Shown here one piece after another: positions 32,196 to 38,759 of a DNA stretch of 64,000 bases; position 1 is the stretch's first letter, and every line of letters starts with the position of its first letter. The DNA comes from a virus. The stretch spans positions 1 to 64,000 of IMG/VR virus record IMGVR_UViG_3300035034_003571; one strand, given 5' to 3'. The position numbers were made by a program, and so were the translations under genes. The notes under the pieces are model-generated. The model ran no database searches and was not told the DNA's origin. It saw only the letters and a list, made by a program, of their open reading frames with translations.

Positions 32196-33004
32196 CTATT
32201 TATAGATTTTTCGATTAACTGGGAAATTCTAATTTCTTCGGGTTGGTATATTAAATTTTTACGATCGTAATTTTCAATCATCCATTCTTCTGTAATATAA
32301 ATATATTCGAATCCATTTTCTTTACACCAGACAATAGCCGCACTTTCTTTATCCTTATTATCCTTAATTTTTATATTTGGTTTAATCTCATATAATATTG
32401 AATTTTTAAGATCTGAAAAGTCAACTATATAATTTCTATTTTTTTCTTTAATTGAATCATAGTATTTAATTCTTATATTTTCATAGCATAAACCCGGATT
32501 CATTATATAAAAATATGCCTCCCAAGAAGATCTGACCTTTATTATTTTTGAGTTTATAATTACGTTTATTCTGCTATGACACCAAGAATTCGTTACCGCA
32601 GGAGTAAAAATCCCCCTTTCTATCTTATTTTTAACTATGAAAGAAAGTTTTTCTTTCATACTATTTTTAGTTTCTTTTGTCATCCGATGGGAAGTATTAT
32701 TCTCTCTCTGTTTCTGCGAAAAGTCTTTATCTGCACATTCTCTTGAACAAAATGGGTTTAATTTCCACCTGGATCCGTTTTTATTCTTTTTATCTTTTTT
32801 GCACCCATTCCTTTTACATATTCCAGTATCCTCGTCGATATACAAAAGAATTTTATAAATAGTATCTATTTTATCGGGAATTATAAAATTCCCTAATAAT
32901 TTTAAATTTAATATTACTCTTTTGTCAAGATCAGGTTCTCTATTAATATTAGTTTGAATTAATTTATGTGGATTTTCTCTTATATATTTTCTTAATCTTC
33001 TCAA
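32192..33004 (-). CDS. PD-(D/E)XK homing endonuclease between the uvsW halves
   Basis: A 270-residue protein. A helical N-terminus is followed by a Cys4 zinc knuckle (C63, C68, C86, C90) and a basic region. The nuclease domain shows RSSWE (E162), IVDF (D195) and LYEIKP (E206, K208), then a C-terminal CKENGFEYIYITEEWM. This matches the nuclease in nrdJ (18158-18901) in motif order and spacing. The apparent start is TTG at 33004; no ATG lies in frame just upstream, though ATA at 33010 is possible. Its stop overlaps the C-half start. A GATATATA element in a weak bulged stem precedes it. Confidence 0.8.
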   Translation of the reverse strand: MRRLRKYIRENPHKLIQTNINREPDLDKRVILNLKLLGNFIIPDKIDTIYKILLYIDEDTGICKRNGCKKDKKNKNGSRWKLNPFCSRECADKDFSQKQRENNTSHRMTKETKNSMKEKLSFIVKNKIERGIFTPAVTNSWCHSRINVIINSKIIKVRSSWEAYFYIMNPGLCYENIRIKYYDSIKEKNRNYIVDFSDLKNSILYEIKPNIKIKDNKDKESAAIVWCKENGFEYIYITEEWMIENYDRKNLIYQPEEIRISQLIEKSINR

Positions 33005-33022
33005 TTGTATGATGGGGTTTAT

Positions 33023-34018
33023 TTATATATCCCAAAGCTCATCAGACAAATTCAAATCCTCCACTTTTTTCCAATCTCCGTTAATTAACTTAACTTTATG
33101 ATTCCCGGTAAGTTTAAGAACTTTTCCACCTTTAGTTTCTATTTCATATATTTGATGTCCTTTATTTAAATTTTTATAAATATATTCAACCTCACGAATT
33201 TCTTTTTCTCCTGTATCCTCATTGATAGTATATACCATCTGCCCTTCATTCACATATTGGATATCTTGAGACTTCCCGTTAGCTAGCAAAACTTTAGAGG
33301 TAGGATGTAAACACTCATCAACAAAAACCGCATCCACATCAGTAAAAAAGGATTCGTCCTTTTTTACTAAGGACTGAAATGTACCCATTATTATATCACA
33401 TCCTTCTCTTAACTTACTTCCTCCTCCAATTTGCTGTATTTTAGATCCCTTTAAATCGGATAATCCATAATCATCAAAATCATCAGATCCCTGAAAAACT
33501 AAATTAGTATTAGGTACTATTACCATAAACTTTTTAATTAGTTTATGAGACTTTAAATAAGCAAATATCATGAAAGAAATTAAGGTCTTTCCCGATGATG
33601 TTGCTATTTCGGATACTGAATATTTATATTTAATTATCTTCCATGCAGCATGTACTTGATAGTCTCTTGGGATTATTTCTTTACCTTCAAAAAATTCATC
33701 TACCCATTCCTGAAAATCCTCTAATGTTAGATCCTTTACAAAAAGATCCTCTAATCCTTCTATCTGAATATCTATATCGTATTGCTCTCCTATATCATAA
33801 ACTTCTTTCCAAAGTCCAATAGAAACCTTCCAAAATCCCCCTTTCTTATCAACGAAGCAAATATTACCATCCCAGATTTTCTTTTTAACTAATGGATGAA
33901 AAAACCAGTTATTTATTTTTTTAGTCAAGGAAAGCTCCAGCTGCCTTTTTTCAAGCTCATCTTCCGCCGAAAGGAGTATTAACCATTTTTTATCTTCTGA
34001 TAGCTTGAACTTTAACAT
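33023..34018 (-). CDS. uvsW: UvsW helicase, N-terminal part with N-intein
   Basis: 331 residues. Residues 1-110 are the UvsW N-terminal domain. The helicase core then begins with IPRDYQ (Q-motif-like) and a Walker A-type ATSSGKT at 139-145, and reaches the DExH box FVDE at 232-235. At C236 the protein switches to a 96-residue intein N-half running to the stop. The DECHQ box is thus rebuilt only on trans-splicing with 31257-32195. The gene starts directly after the preceding stop (TAA-ATG). Confidence 0.93.
   Translation of the reverse strand: MLKFKLSEDKKWLILLSAEDELEKRQLELSLTKKINNWFFHPLVKKKIWDGNICFVDKKGGFWKVSIGLWKEVYDIGEQYDIDIQIEGLEDLFVKDLTLEDFQEWVDEFFEGKEIIPRDYQVHAAWKIIKYKYSVSEIATSSGKTLISFMIFAYLKSHKLIKKFMVIVPNTNLVFQGSDDFDDYGLSDLKGSKIQQIGGGSKLREGCDIIMGTFQSLVKKDESFFTDVDAVFVDECLHPTSKVLLANGKSQDIQYVNEGQMVYTINEDTGEKEIREVEYIYKNLNKGHQIYEIETKGGKVLKLTGNHKVKLINGDWKKVEDLNLSDELWDI
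33024..33031 (-). promoter_or_regulatory. GATATATA element upstream of the uvsW endonuclease
   Basis: Minus-strand GATATATA, 19 nt before the TTG at 33004, overlapping the stop of the uvsW N-part. Flanking GAUG-GGG and CCC-CAUC could pair around it with a 6-nt bulge. Confidence 0.5.
33026..33313 (-). mobile_element. Split intein, N-terminal half (UvsW)
   Basis: 96 residues starting CLHPTSKVLL, with the block B equivalent TGNHKVKL. Inserted between DE and CHQ of the helicase DECHQ box. Confidence 0.92.
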
Positions 34019-34312
34019 TTATTTTCTTCCTAATAATTCATCATATAGATACTCAGCTTTGTCATATACGTAGTCTACATCATCTAAAACCAAAGAAAAA
34101 TCCTCGGCTTCCATTGTTCCTTGATTCCATGCAGACCAAGATCTAGTACAAAACATGGGATCTTCACCTATTATATTTCTAACTAACACCAAATATTCTT
34201 CTTGCTCCTTGTCGCTGAGATCCTTAAATTTTTTATGAAGATCCATAGATTTTAGATCTTTTAGTAAACCTTCTGTTTCGAGGTTTTCATTAAAGCTTTT
34301 TATATTTTCCAC
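34019..34312 (-). CDS. Hypothetical 97-residue protein, GTG start
   Basis: An acidic, helical protein upstream of uvsW. The start codon is GTG at 34312, 4 nt after a GATATATA element. It begins MENIKSFNENLETE, a loose member of the F-containing N-termini seen on other proteins here. No domain is recognised. It lies between the UvsY-like and UvsW genes, a position that in T4 holds small uvsY-linked ORFs. Confidence 0.6.
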   Translation of the reverse strand: MENIKSFNENLETEGLLKDLKSMDLHKKFKDLSDKEQEEYLVLVRNIIGEDPMFCTRSWSAWNQGTMEAEDFSLVLDDVDYVYDKAEYLYDELLGRK

Positions 34313-34316
34313 TATC

Positions 34317-34324
34317 TATATATC
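34317..34324 (-). promoter_or_regulatory. GATATATA element abutting the GTG start at 34312
   Basis: Minus-strand GATATATA ending 4 nt before the GTG, just after the UvsY-like stop. Confidence 0.45.
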
Positions 34325-34774
34325 CTATTTTATAGTACTAGCTCTTAAATATTCTTCTAGAGCTATTCGGCTCTTTATACCATAGAGCATATGATCAACA
34401 GTTTGTATAGTTTGATCTATAAATTTTCTATGGCTTTCTACTAAATCAACTTTTTCACTTAAATGAGAAATGTCACCTTCTATTAAAACCTTTTTTTCGT
34501 TAGCTTGGTATCTAACGTCGTTATTTTCAGAATAATGTCTAAGTAGTCTAGTATTTTCGCTTCTTATTTTCGTATTTAGCTTAGTAACAATGGAGGCTAG
34601 TTTATAACTATACTCAAGTAAAACTTGCCTTTGGGTAAATAAATCAACCTGTGCTTTTGCGACTGTATTAATAGCTCTAATATTTTCCGCTAACGATCGT
34701 ATTTTTTCTTTCCATTCTTCTCTCTCCTTTACAAAAAGCTCCTGGTAGTCTAATTTAGTTTCATCCTTTTCCAT
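34325..34774 (-). CDS. uvsY: UvsY-like recombination mediator
   Basis: A 149-residue all-helical, charged protein. Its pattern follows T4 UvsY (137 residues): a long first helix, a middle segment ending LRHYSENNDVRYQANEKKVLIEGD (close in spacing to T4 DEFSMDRYEKSEMKTVLSAD), then a helix, HMLYGIKSRIALEEYLRAS, like T4 ALDAIKSRGFAIKHIQDM. UvsY loads UvsX recombinase onto gp32-coated ssDNA. Placement beside uvsW, primase and gp32 agrees. UvsX itself is not in the window. Similarity was judged by eye only. Confidence 0.6.
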   Translation of the reverse strand: MEKDETKLDYQELFVKEREEWKEKIRSLAENIRAINTVAKAQVDLFTQRQVLLEYSYKLASIVTKLNTKIRSENTRLLRHYSENNDVRYQANEKKVLIEGDISHLSEKVDLVESHRKFIDQTIQTVDHMLYGIKSRIALEEYLRASTIK

Positions 34775-34776
34775 AT

Positions 34777-35007
34777 TTAAAATAATCCTTTATTCACTTT
34801 TTTATTCTTCTTAATGTCTACTACTTTAGTTACGGTTTTGCATTTATTTTTTGGCATTTTTATTTCCATTTCAAGCATATTATCAAGATCTACTGATTCC
34901 AAACTATTCACAAGCTTTATTGGGTATTTCAGCTTGGGTTCACTATCTTTATCTATAGAAGACTCCCACGATTCGGTTTCGTCTTTATTTAGTGAAATAT
35001 CAGGCAT
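34777..35007 (-). CDS. Hypothetical 76-residue protein overlapping primase
   Basis: An N-terminal acidic half and a C-terminal lysine-rich half (KNKCKTVTKVVDIKKNKKVNK). Its ATG overlaps the 3' end of the primase gene by 8 bp, and it ends 2 bp before the UvsY-like gene, so it is part of a tight replication operon. No motif is recognised. Confidence 0.55.
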   Translation of the reverse strand: MPDISLNKDETESWESSIDKDSEPKLKYPIKLVNSLESVDLDNMLEMEIKMPKNKCKTVTKVVDIKKNKKVNKGLF

Positions 35008-36064
35008 TTATAAAATATCTTAGGTCTAATTTATCTTCAGTAAAATATTCATCCAATCTTTTTATTTTCTTACCAGTTCTTCTTAGGTTATTAACAAGCT
35101 CGTTTAAGTCCCATTTTTTTCTGGTATCCATATTATGATCATCTAGAAATTTAGCCCAATTGAATACACTAAATCCTTTAGATAACCTTTCCACAGATTT
35201 TTCTTTTCCTGCCTTATCCCAATCGTCCCAATATCTTAACCCATCTAATTCAAAAGGAAATTTATTCTCTATTGAACATAAAGCAACTGAATTATACCAA
35301 AGCCAAGAATCCATAGGTCCTTCAAAAATTGTTATGGTTTGATCAAAATTTATCATACCCACATTAAATACATGAGATATAGGATCAACTTTTTTACACT
35401 CTTCTATAAAATCTTGATCCTTACTTTTTAGAAGCTTCTGCCAGATCCCACTAAGTTTATAAGTATAATACTTAGCCCCACCTTTTTTAGAGCTCATATT
35501 TCTTACCTGTAATCCAAGAATTTTATTATTTTTTGTTAAGTTAAATAGATAAAGATTTTCTTTCTTTGGGTCCCAAGCGAATTTATTATCCGGTTTTTGG
35601 TTTCTTCTTTTTATATAGGATAGTATCTTAGAATTTCCAACATCTACCAAATTTAAAGAGTCCATAAAAAACTTCCTATCTATCAGATATTTTTCTATGT
35701 CAGTATCAAAAAATAAAGAAATGTCTATGTCTCCGTAATATGACCTTCTTTTTTCTTTGGTTTCTCTTATTACGTTTCTTAGATTGGTTTTTTCTGATGG
35801 AGTTAATCTACCATAAACCCCAAAATCTTTATAGAAATTTTCACCGTCCCTATATACCCCACATCCTCCGTTATAGCACTTATAAGCGCTAGTGTCTAAA
35901 TAGAAATTTCCTCTCTTTTTATGGGTATTATCACTATCCCCGCAATAAGGACAGGAAAAATTTAATCTATTTCCCGCGGGATAAACTATTTGTTTTCCTG
36001 GGTCTGCCGGGAATTCTTTACGTAAAAGATCTTCAATAAGACCCTTTTGCTTAGATGGCTCCAT
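35000..36064 (-). CDS. 61: DNA primase (gp61-like)
   Basis: A 354-residue DnaG-type primase (T4 gp61: 342). The N-terminal zinc ribbon has C38, C41, C63 and C68 (SCPYCGDS ... KCYNGGCG). The RNA-polymerase domain follows. The TOPRIM residues are IFEGPMDSW (E248) and DDWDKAG (280-286). It makes the RNA primers for lagging-strand synthesis and would associate with a replicative helicase not present in this window. A strong terminator separates it from gene 32 upstream. Confidence 0.93.
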   Translation of the reverse strand: MEPSKQKGLIEDLLRKEFPADPGKQIVYPAGNRLNFSCPYCGDSDNTHKKRGNFYLDTSAYKCYNGGCGVYRDGENFYKDFGVYGRLTPSEKTNLRNVIRETKEKRRSYYGDIDISLFFDTDIEKYLIDRKFFMDSLNLVDVGNSKILSYIKRRNQKPDNKFAWDPKKENLYLFNLTKNNKILGLQVRNMSSKKGGAKYYTYKLSGIWQKLLKSKDQDFIEECKKVDPISHVFNVGMINFDQTITIFEGPMDSWLWYNSVALCSIENKFPFELDGLRYWDDWDKAGKEKSVERLSKGFSVFNWAKFLDDHNMDTRKKWDLNELVNNLRRTGKKIKRLDEYFTEDKLDLRYFINA

Positions 36065-36083
36065 TAAAAATATTTTGGATTAA

Positions 36084-36112
36084 AAAGGGCTTCCCTTTTG
36101 AGGAAGCCCTTT
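36084..36112 (-). terminator. Terminator after gene 32
   Basis: Perfect 11-bp stem aaagggcttcc / ggaagcccttt with a 7-nt loop, followed on the minus strand by a T-run. It would isolate gene 32 mRNA from the primase operon and fits the high, separate expression needed for an ssDNA-binding protein. Confidence 0.9.
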
Positions 36113-36128
36113 ATTTAATTTGAACCTA

Positions 36129-37097
36129 TTAAAGATCCTTATATAAATCATCCAAAGATGATGCTGTTTCTGCTGTAGCTGGAGCACTTACAGGCGTTGC
36201 TGCAGGTGCCGAGTTTCCAACATTTGTAGAAGAAGCTTCCTTATAAAAGTTGTCCTCTCTAACGTCCGTTGCAGGTGGACTTTGAGCTGGTGGTGCTGAA
36301 GGTGGCGAAGCTTTTGCTCCTCCTATTACCTCATTTACTACTCTAGCGTCAGGAACTGTGTTTTTAATTATTTCCATAACCTTATTAGTAGTTTCTGTGT
36401 CCCAGTCTTGGTATGCGAAAGATGAAAGGTTTTGTGGCCCTGTTTTTAGATAATCAATAATAGTTGCCATATCCTCCTGATTCTTTTGCATTGGTCTTCC
36501 CTCGATTTCTATCGGAGCTCTATCTCCAACGAATGAACATTGGTCATAGTTATTCCATTCTCCAACTTTTCTAACCGAAAGAGAAAATACCTTACCATTA
36601 AATAAATCAAATGGGTTAACAGGATCTCCATAGCTAGGTTTTAGCTGAGCCTCCAACTTTTCATTAAGTTTTTTACCATATTTAAAGATTACTATTTTAC
36701 CTTCAAGTTCAGGATTGTTAGAATCTTTTATTACCTGGATTAGGGAATAGTAGTCTTCCTTCCTAGAAAAGTTTTTAGCTAAATCTTGGTCTGCAGCTGA
36801 GTTGGAATTTTTAAGTTTCCAAAACATATCCTTTAAAATGGATTTTTTACCTACTGTTGATGGACAATCTACAGGAAGCCCGTTTCCTGTTGTTGGATCT
36901 GTCAAATAGACATAATATTTATGTATTTTTGATAATTCCGGATCTGCCTGGTTAGGTAGAAATCTTACTAAAGAAGAATATACTCCGTCTTTACCGTTTT
37001 CTGGATATGGCTTATAAAAGCCTGAATCTTTACCGCTTTCTGGTTTTTTGTCGACGAACATTTCTCCGTCGAGATTAAAAATGTCTAATTCACTCAT
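36129..37097 (-). CDS. 32: Single-stranded DNA-binding protein (gp32)
   Basis: A 322-residue protein with T4 gp32 organisation. The N-terminal region contains basic and aromatic residues. The OB-fold core includes FLPNQADPEL, the cysteine-containing LPVDCPSTVGKKSILKDMFWKLK and VFSLSVRKVGEWNNYDQCSF. A Pro/Ala/Ser-rich linker follows, then an acidic tail ending LDDLYKDL that normally recruits partner proteins. It coats ssDNA during replication, repair and recombination. The start shows AAAAGGAAATT before the ATG, an SD-like stretch unusual for this window. Confidence 0.92.
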   Translation of the reverse strand: MSELDIFNLDGEMFVDKKPESGKDSGFYKPYPENGKDGVYSSLVRFLPNQADPELSKIHKYYVYLTDPTTGNGLPVDCPSTVGKKSILKDMFWKLKNSNSAADQDLAKNFSRKEDYYSLIQVIKDSNNPELEGKIVIFKYGKKLNEKLEAQLKPSYGDPVNPFDLFNGKVFSLSVRKVGEWNNYDQCSFVGDRAPIEIEGRPMQKNQEDMATIIDYLKTGPQNLSSFAYQDWDTETTNKVMEIIKNTVPDARVVNEVIGGAKASPPSAPPAQSPPATDVREDNFYKEASSTNVGNSAPAATPVSAPATAETASSLDDLYKDL

Positions 37098-37184
37098 AAT
37101 TTCCTTTTGTTTTGTTTTTTTGTTTTCCTTTAAATTTTCCTTAAAGTCCTAATTATACCGTCAAATCTGAAATAGGTTTCGAAT

Positions 37185-37859
37185 CTATTCCGATTTATTT
37201 TCTACTTCGGATAATAAGTAGAGTGCAATCCAAGAAGCATCCACCAAATCATCTATTGGCTTATTTACTGCTTTTTTTGGAGTTATCCATTCATGTTCAT
37301 TTTCTTTTAATAATTTAGTAAAAGAATTTAAGGTTTCCCCCACGAAGCCAGATTCATATAATGCCCTATAAAGCTGGTCTTTTTTTGCATTACCCTTGAC
37401 AGCGAACTTTTTTATAGATGTAGGTGAGTATACAAAGAATTTGTCAGATCCGATTTTTCCTACAATTCGTTCTCTAAGAAGGGCTGTTGCCATTGATATG
37501 TCGATTAAAGCATTACCATTAGAGGCAAAACTTAAACCTTCCATCGCTACCATAAACTCGTTATCACCAACCTCTTCCAGGATAGAATCCCAAAGGTTGT
37601 TGACAATTATTAGAAAGTAATCTATCTTTATACGCTCTCTATCTGAATATTCTTTGGGCATTTTAGCCTTTTCCATGAATAGAAGATTATATAAATCAGG
37701 ACTCTCATCTAATATGTGATAAGGTTTGATCGGATTTTTTTTATGGGATTCAGCAGTTCTATCAGATCTGGTTAAAGAACCCCATTTAATAAAGTCTTTT
37801 TTGTCTATTATTGCGTAAGCAGGAGACGAGATAGAGAAATCTATACCAACGTAAAGCAT
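37185..37859 (-). CDS. RuvC-like Holliday junction nuclease
   Basis: A 224-residue RNase H-fold nuclease. GIDFSISSPA (D7) opens the first strand, AMEGLSF has E107, and PIDDLVDASWIALYL carries D203/D204 and D207. The middle TSIKKFAVKGNAKKDQ matches the RuvC-type helix preceding the last acidic residues. It probably resolves branched DNA before packaging, the role endonuclease VII (gp49) has in T4; no gp49 is seen here. It sits upstream of gene 32. Confidence 0.85.
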   Translation of the reverse strand: MLYVGIDFSISSPAYAIIDKKDFIKWGSLTRSDRTAESHKKNPIKPYHILDESPDLYNLLFMEKAKMPKEYSDRERIKIDYFLIIVNNLWDSILEEVGDNEFMVAMEGLSFASNGNALIDISMATALLRERIVGKIGSDKFFVYSPTSIKKFAVKGNAKKDQLYRALYESGFVGETLNSFTKLLKENEHEWITPKKAVNKPIDDLVDASWIALYLLSEVENKSE

Positions 37860-37877
37860 AAAATTTTAAATTGGGTA

Positions 37878-38159
37878 TTACTTAGATTTTTTATCTTTAG
37901 CTTTTTCTTCTTTAGCAAGTTCTCCGGTGTTTGTAACTACATTTTGTCCTACCTTTCCGGTAAAATTGTAATTTTTAGATAACTTATCAAAGCAAGCTTT
38001 CATTTGCTTTTCCGTTAAACATCCAACCAAGTCGTTCAAAACTCTTTGATCGTTTCCTGCTGCAGCAACTAATTGGTTTTTCATATGTTCATTCTCACTC
38101 ATAAGTGGTTGCCCATATTTCATTTCATTTACTGCTTTTAAGTCTGAAAATTTTCTCAT
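37878..38159 (-). CDS. Hypothetical 93-residue protein
   Basis: A helical protein starting MRKFSDLKAVNEMKYG and ending in a lysine-rich tail (EEKAKDKKSK). The central part, VLNDLVGCLTEKQMKACFDKL, is a helix pair with two Cys. No domain is recognised. A GATATATA element lies 20 nt before the ATG. Confidence 0.6.
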   Translation of the reverse strand: MRKFSDLKAVNEMKYGQPLMSENEHMKNQLVAAAGNDQRVLNDLVGCLTEKQMKACFDKLSKNYNFTGKVGQNVVTNTGELAKEEKAKDKKSK

Positions 38160-38179
38160 TTTAATGAATTTGTTTGGTG

Positions 38180-38187
38180 TATATATC
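38180..38187 (-). promoter_or_regulatory. GATATATA element upstream of the 93-residue gene
   Basis: Minus-strand GATATATA, 20 nt before the ATG at 38159, at the border between the virion gene block and the replication block. Confidence 0.55.
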
Positions 38188-38192
38188 TAAAT

Positions 38193-38759
38193 TTATTTAT
38201 GGTCTCGATCAAATTCTAAATCAATGTCTATATAATTTGCTGTAAAGTTTATAGTAAATGATGTATCCTGTGGATCGTACTGAGTAGCGTTCATTTCCAA
38301 TTCAGAAAATCCCGCGAAAAGAACTTCACTAAATTTTAAAGATACCATTATATTTCCTTCATTATCCAAAAGTCTTAATGGAAGGCTTTGGATGAACAGG
38401 TCCTCGTTTTTAAAGTTTAGAAAATATAAAACGGTTTCCATAAAAACCCAATAATTTATAAAACCATCAACGACTCTAAAAGAAATACTAAAGTCTTTAT
38501 TAAATAGATCCTGTACAGGTATAGAATTTTTATACTTTATTATCTTACCAAGCTTCCTTACTTGCTGAACACTATCCATAGTTAAGGAAGGCATCGAAAC
38601 GCTTTGAATTGTAGAATTTAAAAAATCCTGAACGTTATCATAAGGTATAGGCTGCTTTTTTATATAGTCCTCGTACTTTTTTTTAATCCTATCAGGAAAA
38701 AATCCTTTAGGGAATATAAAGTAATATGAGCTAGCTCTGGTATTTAATATATTAGCCAT
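38193..38759 (-). CDS. Probable tail tube/baseplate-fold structural protein
   Basis: 188 residues, beta-rich. The layout is like tail-tube-fold proteins of contractile tails: a SVSMPSLTMD segment, FSISFRVVDGFINYWVFMETVLYF in the middle (inserted-partner helix plus strand) and a C-terminal strand pair, TSFTINFTANYIDIDLEF. T4 gp19/gp54-type proteins share this fold, but the sequence alone does not choose between them. It is coupled by TAATG to the 872-residue gene upstream. Confidence 0.5.
   Translation of the reverse strand: MANILNTRASSYYFIFPKGFFPDRIKKKYEDYIKKQPIPYDNVQDFLNSTIQSVSMPSLTMDSVQQVRKLGKIIKYKNSIPVQDLFNKDFSISFRVVDGFINYWVFMETVLYFLNFKNEDLFIQSLPLRLLDNEGNIMVSLKFSEVLFAGFSELEMNATQYDPQDTSFTINFTANYIDIDLEFDRDHK

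Noticed and set aside
32185-32200. TATAAATA (exact T4 late promoter core) just before the uvsW C-half ATG
   Set aside because: It ends only a few bases before the ATG, inside the endonuclease coding sequence, and would start transcripts within the gene. A chance match in AT-rich DNA is more likely.
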